Assembly (NCBI GenBank): GCA_028066595.1
Contig: JALCBJ010000017.1
Coordinates: 1-64,000 of the forward strand
DNA length: 64,000 nt
Direction: 5' to 3'
DNA from: Thermoanaerobaculia bacterium
Lineage (GTDB): Bacteria; Acidobacteriota; Thermoanaerobaculia; Multivoradales; J023
Below the pieces are notes generated by a model. It was given only the letters and a program-made list of their open reading frames with translations, was not told the origin of the DNA and did no database searches. The position numbers and the translations under genes were made by a program. Shown piece by piece: positions 35,257-43,160 of the stretch. Each line of letters opens with the position of its first letter. The first letter of the stretch is position 1.

Positions 35257-35990
35257 ACGGTCTGCCTCGCTGGGTCGACTCGGTGGTCGCCGCGGCCGGC
35301 CTGATCGCGGCGCTACCGTTCCTCACTGTCGCGGGCGCCCTCGTCTGGATCACCTCTCCGGGGCCAGCTCTCTTTCGGCAAGCCCGAGTCGGGCATCGAG
35401 GTACGACGTTCACGCTGCTCAAGTTGCGCTCCATGCGCCCCGGCCGGCCGGGGGAAGCTGGCCCGGAAGTGACCGCCAGGGGAGATGCCCGCATCACGCC
35501 CATCGGACGGCTCCTTCGGCGTACCAAGCTCGATGAGCTGCCCCAGTTGTGGAATGTGATTCGTGGTGACTTGGCTTTGGTGGGCCCGCGGCCGGAGGTG
35601 CCCGGTTGCGTCGCACTGTCGGATTCTCGGTGGCGACAGGTGCTCGCGGTGCGCCCCGGGCTCACAGACCCGGTGACGTTGCGGCTGCGGGACGAGGAAG
35701 CGCTTCTGGCGGAGCTCCGCTCGATCTCCGGTGTGGAGGCCGAGGAGGTGTATCGGCGTCATCTGCAGCCATGGAAACTACAGGGCTACCTCCGCTATTT
35801 AGAGCAGCGGACGGCCTGGAGCGACCTAAGGTGTTTGTTTGCCACGGCGCTGTCGCCGTTAGGTCTCTCGTTCGGCATGCGGCTCGATCCGCCCACCGTC
35901 GAAGAGCTCCTGGTTCCGGCCGAGACGGCCGAGGCGGGCCAGCAGGACACCGGAAGAGATTCCAGCGACTGGCATATGGGCTCTTCATGA
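35253..35990 (+). CDS. Undecaprenyl-phosphate sugar phosphotransferase (bacterial sugar transferase)
   Basis: 245 residues. One N-terminal membrane helix ('VVAAAGLIAALPFLTVAGAL') precedes the family motifs: 'SPGPALFRQARVGHRG', 'FTLLKLRSMR', 'ITPIGRLLRRTKLDELPQLW', 'GDLALVGPRPEVP' and 'VRPGLTDPVTLR'. The monotopic PglC/WcaJ core transfers a sugar phosphate to a polyprenyl phosphate at the membrane. The C terminus is longer than the minimal core. It is coupled to the DegT gene by the ATGA overlap. Confidence 0.93.
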   Translation: MNGLPRWVDSVVAAAGLIAALPFLTVAGALVWITSPGPALFRQARVGHRGTTFTLLKLRSMRPGRPGEAGPEVTARGDARITPIGRLLRRTKLDELPQLWNVIRGDLALVGPRPEVPGCVALSDSRWRQVLAVRPGLTDPVTLRLRDEEALLAELRSISGVEAEEVYRRHLQPWKLQGYLRYLEQRTAWSDLRCLFATALSPLGLSFGMRLDPPTVEELLVPAETAEAGQQDTGRDSSDWHMGSS

Positions 35991-36111
35991 ATCCGCACCG
36001 ACCTATCGAGACGTAGGGAACATGTCAGGCAACCCAAGGGAGCGCTGCTGGGACCACCGGCATCATCTAGCCGGCTTCTGTACGCCAAAAAATACCTGTT
36101 CGGGTTGCCGC

Positions 36112-36117
36112 TATACT
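36112..36117 (+). promoter_or_regulatory. -10 box giving a probable leaderless start
   Basis: TATACT, seven bases before ATG 36125. It is the best -10 match of the series and again lacks a Shine-Dalgarno. Confidence 0.6.
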
Positions 36118-36124
36118 GAACGCG

Positions 36125-36532
36125 ATGCGCTATGTCCGCTTCCTCCGTGCCTTCGCGGCTCTGATCGCCAGCTTCTCGTGCCTGGCGGCGCCGCTTCGCG
36201 CAGTGGGCACCTGGACGGCAGACTTTCATCATGGCGAGGTTGCCTCGACGCTACGTTTTGTCCCGGCCGACGCAGGACACGATTCCTGCTGGACGGCCGA
36301 GGTCGAACCGCATCAGCGTCACGACGACCGGCGCTTCGAGCCGCAGCTTGGTCTACGTCATCACCTCCACGCTGCGGTGGCTTGGAGCGGTACCGTTTCG
36401 CTGACGGCACCCGGGCTGGCGATCCAGAAAGAGCTGCCGCGTTTCGACACGGCTGATGGCGAATCGCTGGCGTTGTTGGCCCGCGATCGGGAACGCTCGC
36501 CACGCCAAAGCAGAGCCCCGCCGCAGATCTGA
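36125..36532 (+). CDS. Small exported His-rich protein
   Basis: 135 residues. The N terminus ('FLRAFAALIASFSCLAAPLR') reads as a signal peptide. Residues about 34-83 contain eight histidines, including 'FHHGE', 'PHQRHDD' and 'RHHLHA', which suggests metal binding. I recognise no domain. It lies 171 bases upstream of the TonB-dependent receptor on the same strand, so a role in the same metal pathway is plausible. The evidence for coding is moderate: start context, signal peptide and position. Confidence 0.55.
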   Translation: MRYVRFLRAFAALIASFSCLAAPLRAVGTWTADFHHGEVASTLRFVPADAGHDSCWTAEVEPHQRHDDRRFEPQLGLRHHLHAAVAWSGTVSLTAPGLAIQKELPRFDTADGESLALLARDRERSPRQSRAPPQI

Positions 36533-36546
36533 TCGACAGCTCATCA

Positions 36547-36594
36547 CGGCCGCCCAGAGCGGCCGGCTTCACGATCCTGTCTGTCCGGCAGGAT
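36547..36594 (+). other. Two adjacent hairpins in the leader of the TonB receptor
   Basis: CGGCCGC/GCGGCCG (36547-36565, loop CCAGA), then ATCCTG/CAGGAT (36574-36594). Neither has a T-run. They lie between the His-rich gene and the receptor and could form an attenuating or protective structure. Function unknown. Confidence 0.35.
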
Positions 36595-36703
36595 ACGTCT
36601 CGTCGATCACGAAAGCACTACAGCGCCGCCGGTGTGCGGGCGCTCTAAGGTCGGGCTCCCAGAGTCAAGGAGCCTGCGATATCGCTCCGAAAAGGACCTC
36701 ACC

Positions 36704-39127
36704 ATGTTCTGCCTCCGTACCTCCGGTTCGCGGGCCAGCCTGTTGGCGCTGGCTCTTTCGCTTGTCTTCGCACTTTCCGCATCTGCCCAGTCCGGCTCGT
36801 TGTCCGGGCACGTAGTCCCTCCACACGACCATGACTTCGTGCTCTCCGTCGCTCGGATTCCGGACCTCGGTTTGCAGGTCGATATCGGGAGCGACGGCAG
36901 CTTTCGTTTCGACTCGGTCCGTTCGGGCTCGTTTCTCGTGGAGGTTCGCGTCCCCAGCCTGGGTATCGCAGTCCAGCGGGTAGAGGTTCGATCCGGTGAA
37001 GAAACCTCTGTCGAGATCGAGTTGAAGCCCGGCAGCCACTCGGACGAGATCGTGGTCACAGGTTCATCCGAGGCGCGAAGTCCGTTCGAGCTGGCCTCTC
37101 CGACTCTGAGTCTGGGCGGTGCCGAGCTCGATCGCCTCCGGGCGTCGAGCCTTGGGGAGACCCTGTCCGGAGAGCCGGGAATCAGCTCCACCTTCTTCGG
37201 TCCCGGCGCGAGCCGTCCCGTGATCCGGGGGTTGACCGGAGATCGCGTACGCATGTTGGAGGGTGGAATCGGAACCGGCGATGCATCGGGCATCAGCGCC
37301 GATCACGCCGTCACCGCCGATCCGGCTCAGGCCGAGCGCATCGAGGTGATCCGAGGCCCAGCGACCCTGCTCTATGGCTCGAGCGCGATCGGGGGTGTGG
37401 TCAATGTGATCGACGACCGGGTCCCCACCAATCGGGCCGATGGTGTCCACGGCGACTTGGAGCTGCGCGGCGGCACGGTCGCCGAGGAGTTCTCCACCTC
37501 TCTCAAGTTGGATGGCGGCAGCGGATCTTGGGCTTGGCATGCCAGTGCCTTCGTTCGCGAGGCCGAGGACTACGACGTTCCGGGCTTTGCCCGCCTCGAA
37601 GGGGACGAGCACGAGGAGGAAGAAGGGCACGAGGAGGAGGAAGACGAGCACGAAGAGGAGCCGTTCGGAACAGTGGGCAACACCAATCTGGAATCCGAAG
37701 GCGGCCGCTTGGGTGCCACGTACTTCTTCCCCGGTGATCGGGGATTCTTGGGTGTTTCCGTCAGCGGTTTCGATACCGACTATGGACTGCCGGGTGGCCT
37801 CGAGCACGCCGAGCATGACGAGGAGGGAGAGCACGACGACGAACACGGTGAACACGACGAAGACGAAGATGACCACGACGAGGACGAAGACGAGCATGAC
37901 GAGGAGGAAGAAGGGGAACACGACGAGCACGAAGAGGACGAACACGGGGACGTGCCGGTACGGATCGACATGGAGCAGCGCCGCATCGATCTGCGCGGTC
38001 AAGTAAACCGGCCTTTCCGAGGCATCGACGCACTGAAGATTCGAATGGGTGCAACCGACTACGAGCACCTCGAGCTCGAAGGTGACGAAGCGGGCACGTT
38101 CTTTTTCAACGACTCGTTCGAAGCACGGATCGAAGCCGTACAAGCCCGGCGGGGCCGCTCGGGTGGCTCGTTCGGTTTCCAATACTTCGATCGCGACCTG
38201 GAAGCCATCGGAGCAGAAGCGTTCCTGCCGCCGACGACCACAGAACGGTGGGCCGCCTTTGCGCTTCAGGAAGTGGAGTCCGGACCGGTTCGATGGCAGT
38301 TCGGAGCTCGTTTCGAAACCCAGGACATCACTCCGGCGTCGGCGAGCGGGATCTCCCCGGTCTCTCACGAGGGGTTTAGCGGTTCTCTGGGTCTCGTGTG
38401 GGATGCGACCGACATCGTTTCGATCGCGGCTTCGGTCGCTCGTTCGGTGAAGCTGCCGGCAGCAGAAGAGCTGTTCTCGGACGGGCCTCATGTGGCGACA
38501 CAGGCATTCGAGATCGGTGATCCGACGCTCGACGAAGAAACCGGCATCGGACTCGATGTCTCTCTGCGCTGGGAGTCCGATCACCACGAGGGCGAAGTAA
38601 CGGTGTTCCGTCAGGATTTCTCGGACTTCATCTTCCAGGCCTTCACCGGCGAGATCGAGGATGGTTTCCCGGTGGTCGTCTACTCTCAGAACGATGCCGA
38701 GTTCGTCGGCGTGGAGCTCAAGTCGCGCATAGAGATCTGGGCTCAGGACCAGCATCACGTTCACCTGCGGCTAGTTGGTGATCTCGTCGACGCCGAACTG
38801 GATTCCGGAGAGAACCTTCCACGTATCCCACCGTTACGGCTAGGTGCCGGGCTCCACTACCACAGCGAGGTGTGGAACGCTTCGTTGGAGAGCTTCTGGG
38901 TCGACGACCAGGATGACGTGTCCACGAACGAGACGCCCACGGACGGGTACACCATGGTCCACGCTAGCTTGGGATACCGATTCCTTCTGCGCAATCAGAT
39001 CATCGATCTCTTGCTGCGTGGGCGCAATCTGACGGACGAGGAGGCTCGTACGCACACCTCGTTCTTGAAGGACGTGGCGCCTCTTCCTGGCCGGGACATC
39101 AGCTTGGCTATCAAGTTTCAGTTCTGA
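36704..39127 (+). CDS. TonB-dependent outer-membrane receptor with Asp/Glu/His-rich loops
   Basis: 807 residues from ATG 36704, with AAAGGA eight bases upstream. Signal peptide ('SLLALALSLVFALSASAQ'), a carboxypeptidase-like beta domain (about 27-105), and a plug with 'LSLGGAELDRLRASSLGETL', 'SRPVIRGLTGDRVRMLEGGI' and 'RIEVIRGPATLLYGSSAIGG'. A beta-barrel follows, ending 'GRDISLAIKFQF' with the terminal Phe. Two barrel loops (about 300-322 and 366-415) consist almost only of Asp, Glu and His; the second has ten histidines. That pattern recalls zinc receptors such as ZnuD. Likely substrate zinc or copper (inference). Confidence 0.88.
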   Translation: MFCLRTSGSRASLLALALSLVFALSASAQSGSLSGHVVPPHDHDFVLSVARIPDLGLQVDIGSDGSFRFDSVRSGSFLVEVRVPSLGIAVQRVEVRSGEETSVEIELKPGSHSDEIVVTGSSEARSPFELASPTLSLGGAELDRLRASSLGETLSGEPGISSTFFGPGASRPVIRGLTGDRVRMLEGGIGTGDASGISADHAVTADPAQAERIEVIRGPATLLYGSSAIGGVVNVIDDRVPTNRADGVHGDLELRGGTVAEEFSTSLKLDGGSGSWAWHASAFVREAEDYDVPGFARLEGDEHEEEEGHEEEEDEHEEEPFGTVGNTNLESEGGRLGATYFFPGDRGFLGVSVSGFDTDYGLPGGLEHAEHDEEGEHDDEHGEHDEDEDDHDEDEDEHDEEEEGEHDEHEEDEHGDVPVRIDMEQRRIDLRGQVNRPFRGIDALKIRMGATDYEHLELEGDEAGTFFFNDSFEARIEAVQARRGRSGGSFGFQYFDRDLEAIGAEAFLPPTTTERWAAFALQEVESGPVRWQFGARFETQDITPASASGISPVSHEGFSGSLGLVWDATDIVSIAASVARSVKLPAAEELFSDGPHVATQAFEIGDPTLDEETGIGLDVSLRWESDHHEGEVTVFRQDFSDFIFQAFTGEIEDGFPVVVYSQNDAEFVGVELKSRIEIWAQDQHHVHLRLVGDLVDAELDSGENLPRIPPLRLGAGLHYHSEVWNASLESFWVDDQDDVSTNETPTDGYTMVHASLGYRFLLRNQIIDLLLRGRNLTDEEARTHTSFLKDVAPLPGRDISLAIKFQF
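37603..37947 (+). repeat. Low-complexity GAC/GAG/CAC codon tracts
   Basis: Two runs (37603-37662 and 37801-37947) of nearly pure Asp, Glu and His codons inside the receptor gene. They look like simple-repeat expansions kept in frame. The opposite strand is open over this stretch and encodes a spurious hydrophobic chain. Confidence 0.75.
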
Positions 39128-39128
39128 C

Positions 39129-40811
39129 GTGACTCCAGAGGACGACACCGGGCTCCGAACAGTCTGGGTCTGGCTGACGCTCGGTGTCGTCTATCTAGGT
39201 ATCGCGATCGCTCTCACCTGGCCCCTCGTGGGCCGGGCAACTGATGGCATACCGCTCGGCACCGAGCGCGTGGCGACGGTTCCGTTGTTCAATCTCTGGA
39301 CGCTCGCCTGGAATGCTCGCGCCGTCGGGGAGCCGGGCTATTGGGATGCTCCGATCTTTCACCCCACCCCGGCGGCGCTAGCACTCTCTGAGCCACAGCC
39401 GGTGACCGGGCTCCTTGCCAAGGGGCTGAGTCTGGTCTCTGGTTCGGTCGTCGTGGCCTACAACGTCTTGTTGCTCCTGGCCCTTGCGACGAACGCTCTG
39501 GTGAGCGCCGTGGCGTGCAGATGGGTGGGCCTCGGCTGGTCTGCCTCGATTGGCGGTGGCCTTTTGGTCATGACGACGCCGTTCGTGTGGCAGGAGCTCG
39601 GTGTTTTTCAGCTCGTCCCGCTGGCCGGCGTTCTGGGTCTCACGATCGGCATGGTCCGGTTTGCTCGGCGACCCGGTCTTGGCAGCGGCCTGCTGTGGGG
39701 AGCGCTGTCCGCCGCGGCGGTGGGCATCTCTCTGCAGACCGCTGTATTCGGTGCGTTGGCTCTCGCACCATTGGCTCTCGCTCTTCTGCGCTCCCACTGG
39801 AGGAGCCGCTCGGCCTGGCTCGGCCTGGCTGCGGCTGCTGCCTTGTGTATCGCCCTGGTCTCACCGTTCGTCGCGGCGCAGCAGCGGGCCTTCGCCGACG
39901 GCTCTGGCGGGCGCTCCGATGCGACGCGAGCGAAGCTCTCGGCGAAGGCCGACCACTACCTGATCAGCGCTTGGGCCCCGTCCTGGCCGACACCGGGCAT
40001 TGGAGTCGCGGAGGACCCAGGCCACCGCGCGTTTTGGCCTCGGACCCTGGTCGTGCTGCTGGCGACCGCGGCCTGTGTCCTCGGGTGGCGAGACCGAACC
40101 TGGCGCCCATACCTGGCCGGGGCGCTCTCGGTTTTCCTGGTCAGCTTCTTCTTGTCGCAGGCTGGCAGGCTGGATGGACTGCTTCTCGAATGGGTGAGAG
40201 GCCTACCGGGCCTGTCGCAGATCAGAAGCTGGTTTCGCTTCGCTCTCTTCGTTCAGCTGGCACTGTGCAGTCTGGCGACCCTCGGGCTGCACCTGATCGG
40301 ACAGCGCATGTCAGTTCGCTTCTCCTCTAGCAGAGCTGCGGTTCTGGTGCTTGCCCTTGCGCTCTTGGCTACCTTCGAGGTCCAGCCGTCAGCTGGGCGG
40401 ATCCAAGACCTGCCTCCTCTCGATTTGGAGTTGGCGTGGCTGGACTGGGTTCAGGAGAGGACCACTCCAGACGACGTCCTCGCCTTTGTGCCGTTTCCCG
40501 AAGGCCGTAACTCTTCGGACTATCTCGGGACCAGTCAGTGGATGTACTGGCAGATGCGTCACTGGCGACCGATGGTCAATGGCTACTCCGGTTTCTTTCC
40601 CGCATCGTTTCGGGCTCTCAAGAAAACGATGGTCGACTTCCCCTCCGACGAGTCCTTGGAAGCTCTTGGGAGGAGCGGCGTTCGCTATTGCGTCGTACAT
40701 CGAGCCTTTTCGGATCTGCCGACAAGAGTCACCGGTCGAAGTCACGAGCTGACACGCGTGTTCCGAGATAACCAACACGCACTCGATATCTTCGAGCTCA
40801 GTCCTCGGTAG
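39129..40811 (+). CDS. Polytopic membrane protein, GT-C-like
   Basis: 560 residues starting at GTG 39129, one base after the TonB receptor's stop. About ten or more hydrophobic segments fill the first 430 residues, followed by a soluble C-terminal domain of about 125 residues ('DLELAWLDWVQERTTPDDVL'). The luminal-type motif 'NLWTLAWNARAVG' and the 'HPTPAALALSEPQP' segment resemble GT-C membrane glycosyltransferases, but I cannot identify a catalytic Asp pair with certainty. The reason for its coupling to the receptor gene is unclear. Confidence 0.7.
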   Translation: MTPEDDTGLRTVWVWLTLGVVYLGIAIALTWPLVGRATDGIPLGTERVATVPLFNLWTLAWNARAVGEPGYWDAPIFHPTPAALALSEPQPVTGLLAKGLSLVSGSVVVAYNVLLLLALATNALVSAVACRWVGLGWSASIGGGLLVMTTPFVWQELGVFQLVPLAGVLGLTIGMVRFARRPGLGSGLLWGALSAAAVGISLQTAVFGALALAPLALALLRSHWRSRSAWLGLAAAAALCIALVSPFVAAQQRAFADGSGGRSDATRAKLSAKADHYLISAWAPSWPTPGIGVAEDPGHRAFWPRTLVVLLATAACVLGWRDRTWRPYLAGALSVFLVSFFLSQAGRLDGLLLEWVRGLPGLSQIRSWFRFALFVQLALCSLATLGLHLIGQRMSVRFSSSRAAVLVLALALLATFEVQPSAGRIQDLPPLDLELAWLDWVQERTTPDDVLAFVPFPEGRNSSDYLGTSQWMYWQMRHWRPMVNGYSGFFPASFRALKKTMVDFPSDESLEALGRSGVRYCVVHRAFSDLPTRVTGRSHELTRVFRDNQHALDIFELSPR

Positions 40812-40925
40812 CGACGCGATCCGGTCGATGCGTTGGGATGTTCGGGCGGTGTTGGGTCCCCGCTATGGTCGGAGTGATGGCTGTGGCGCCTTCGGCGTCC
40901 GCGAGAAATCCACGAGAAAACGAGC

Positions 40926-40931
40926 TAGACT
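40926..40931 (+). promoter_or_regulatory. -10 box giving a probable leaderless start for the permease gene
   Basis: TAGACT, six bases before ATG 40938, with GAGTTC between and no ribosome binding site. Same hexamer and spacing as upstream of the degenerate kinase gene. Confidence 0.6.
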
Positions 40932-40937
40932 GAGTTC

Positions 40938-42104
40938 ATGGGCGCACTCGCGACATGGCTCACACAAGCGGGATGGGAAGCCTGGAACATGACCGTTCTG
41001 GCAGCGCCCTTTTTGCTGCTGGGACTGGCGATGGCCGGGTTCGTCCACGTGCTTCTGCCGGAGCGGGTAGTGCAGCGCTACTTGGGGCGCCCCGGACTGG
41101 GTGGCGCCGCCACTGCCGCAGCGATAGGCGTGCCTTTACCGGTGTGCAGCTGCGGCGTGCTGCCGCTCGTCGTCGAGATGAAGCGCAAGCGGGCCACCGA
41201 TGCGGCCAGCATGTCCTTCCTCACCACGACACCCGAGTCGGGTGTGGACTCGGTGCTCTTCAGCTGGGCGCTGCTCGGTCCTCTGATGGCGGTAGCCCGC
41301 CCCGTGGCGGCATTCACAACCGCCATGGTCGGAGCCACCTGGATGACACTCTTCCCCGGCGGGCCGGCTGGCTCCGGTGAGGAGGAAAAAGTCTCTGAAG
41401 CCTCCTGTGGATCCTGCTGTAGCTCGGAAGCGGTACCTGCGCAGGAAGAGCCAGAGGGCGACCGAGCGGGCTTCGTAAGCACCACGACGAAGGCTCTACG
41501 CTACGGATTCGGCGAGCTTCTCGACGACATCGCATTCTGGTTGGTCCTGGGTTTGGTGTTGGCCGGTGTGCTGTCGGCGGTGCTACCAAACGACCTGGCG
41601 GTGTATGGACTCGGTGGCGGTCTGTGGCCGATGCTCGTCATGCTCACCATCGGCATCCCGCTCTACATCTGTGCCTCGGCATCGACGCCGGTGGCAGCGA
41701 CCCTGCTAGCCAAAGGACTCTCCCCCGGAGCAGCGCTGGTCTTCCTACTCGCGGGACCCGCGACGAATGCCGCGTCGTTGGTGGTGCTGACACGCACCTT
41801 CGGTGGCAGGTTCGTCCGTGTCTACCTCAGCAGCGTGGCTGCGGGTAGCCTGCTCTGCGGGCTGTTGCTCGATGCCGTGATGGCGGCCGTCGGTTGGACG
41901 CTGGTGCTGCCAGCCGTCACCACGGCCCACGAGCACACCGCACCGTGGGAGGTAGCTCTCGCCGGTGTTTTGGTCTTGCTACTCGTAGGTTCGGCCGTGC
42001 GAGGGTCGCTACTGCGGGGATGGGCGGAGTTCGCTGGTGGTGCCGGAACACTCGGCCGACTGGCGCTCTCTCGCTTGGGCCTTGCTAGTCAGAAGACCTC
42101 GTGA
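40938..42104 (+). CDS. SO_0444/ArsP-type metal efflux permease
   Basis: 388 residues with about eight to ten membrane segments. The key family motif is 'GVPLPVCSCGVLPL' with two Cys residues, repeated in spirit by 'IGIPLYICASASTPVAATLL' in the second half. The central cytoplasmic loop (about 148-175) has a cysteine patch, 'SEASCGSCCSSEA'. Relatives include the SO_0444 Cu/Zn efflux and ArsP organoarsenical permeases. The neighbouring His-rich protein and receptor support a transition-metal role. Its last 20 bases overlap the convergent solute-binding gene. Confidence 0.85.
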   Translation: MGALATWLTQAGWEAWNMTVLAAPFLLLGLAMAGFVHVLLPERVVQRYLGRPGLGGAATAAAIGVPLPVCSCGVLPLVVEMKRKRATDAASMSFLTTTPESGVDSVLFSWALLGPLMAVARPVAAFTTAMVGATWMTLFPGGPAGSGEEEKVSEASCGSCCSSEAVPAQEEPEGDRAGFVSTTTKALRYGFGELLDDIAFWLVLGLVLAGVLSAVLPNDLAVYGLGGGLWPMLVMLTIGIPLYICASASTPVAATLLAKGLSPGAALVFLLAGPATNAASLVVLTRTFGGRFVRVYLSSVAAGSLLCGLLLDAVMAAVGWTLVLPAVTTAHEHTAPWEVALAGVLVLLLVGSAVRGSLLRGWAEFAGGAGTLGRLALSRLGLASQKTS

Positions 42105-42978
42105 CCCCGCCCCGTGACAAGACGTCGGCCCCCTGTCCGTCGATGTGCTTGGCCAGGAACCGTTCGATCTCGCCGCTGGCGTGAGCTCCCTCGAGAAAGC
42201 CGTTGAGGGCCGAGAGAAGTTTGGTACTGCTCTTCCGAACGGCAACGCCGTAGTCGTCCCTACCTTCGAGACGGAACGCGACCTCTAGACCCGGTTCGGT
42301 ATCGACGAAACGGCGAGCACTGAGAGAGTCGGCAAGGGTGTAGTCGGCGTTGCCTTCCAGCACTGTGGCGTAAGTTTCGATGCTGAAGTCCACCCGCAGA
42401 AGTGTGGCGGGCTCGATTCCCATGCGGTTGAGGCGCTCCTCGTGGCTGGAGCCGGCAGTCACTACGCCGACCAGGTCGTTCAATTGCTCGAAGGTCGACA
42501 CGTCAGACCCGGCACGCGTAACGAGCACGGGATAGACCTCGAAGTACGGACGAGAAAAGTCGACCAGTTCCTGTCGTTCTTCCGTGATGGTCAAAGAGCT
42601 CGCTATCAGATCACCTCGACCGTTCAAGAGGTCCGGGATGAGAGCGGAATAACGCGGCTCTGAAACAGGACGGATCTTCAGCTCGACGCCGAGGCTGTCG
42701 GCGAACGACTTGACCAGGTCCACGTCGATACCCACGAAATCGGAGTATCCGCCGAGACGTGGCATCGGCACACCTTGATCCAGGTTGGTGCGAGCGAAGA
42801 TACTCTCCTGATGCGGAAACGTGAGCATGATCAGTTGACCGGACTCGACGATCTGATCGAGGTCGCGGGTCGCGGTCGAAGTGTCGGAAGCCCGAGTAGA
42901 GGCCGGGAGTATTGCTAGCAGCAGGAACGCGCCGACGAGGAAACTGAGCGGCTTCAATTGACGAATCGAGATCCACAT
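42085..42978 (-). CDS. Periplasmic amino-acid-type solute-binding protein (family 3)
   Basis: 297 residues from ATG 42978, with AGGAG eight bases upstream. Signal peptide ('LSFLVGAFLLLAILPASTRA') followed by the PBPb fold: 'GQLIMLTFPHQESIFARTNL', 'YSDFVGIDVDLVKSFADSLG', 'LIPDLLNGRGDLIASSLTIT', 'RQELVDFSRPYFEVYPVLVT' and 'ADYTLADSLSARRFVDTEPG'. Such proteins bind amino acids or related small ligands for ABC import, or act as free sensor or lytic-transglycosylase-like receptors. No permease or ATPase adjoins it, so it may be an orphan. Confidence 0.88.
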   Translation of the reverse strand: MWISIRQLKPLSFLVGAFLLLAILPASTRASDTSTATRDLDQIVESGQLIMLTFPHQESIFARTNLDQGVPMPRLGGYSDFVGIDVDLVKSFADSLGVELKIRPVSEPRYSALIPDLLNGRGDLIASSLTITEERQELVDFSRPYFEVYPVLVTRAGSDVSTFEQLNDLVGVVTAGSSHEERLNRMGIEPATLLRVDFSIETYATVLEGNADYTLADSLSARRFVDTEPGLEVAFRLEGRDDYGVAVRKSSTKLLSALNGFLEGAHASGEIERFLAKHIDGQGADVLSRGGVTRSSD

Positions 42979-43160
42979 ATGAGGTACTCCTATGGCCGAC
43001 CAGGGGTGGATGAGCAGAGATGATGACGGGAGCCTAGGGGAGTAGATGAAATCGCAGTCCAATACCGACCGTTCGGTAGTCTATGAAATCTGATCCTTGG
43101 AATGTAGCAAATCCGAACGGACAAAGGGTTTGTCCGATTCGAATTCGACGGAGGGTGTCC

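Noticed and set aside
36663-36678. A B12-box-like sequence (11 of 16 matches) before the TonB receptor
   Set aside because: The other conserved parts of a cobalamin riboswitch are absent, and the receptor's His-rich loops point to metal rather than B12.
36530-36704. In-frame TGA at 36530 followed by open frame into the TonB receptor, with a hairpin beyond it (possible selenocysteine read-through given selC)
   Set aside because: The receptor has its own signal peptide and ribosome binding site at 36704, and the hairpin loop does not fit a bSECIS. The shared frame is a one-in-three coincidence.
37064-38764. A 566-codon frame on the minus strand opposite the TonB receptor
   Set aside because: It is a shadow: the antisense of Asp/Glu/His codons reads as a hydrophobic run, and there is no family motif. 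The plus-strand receptor is unambiguous.
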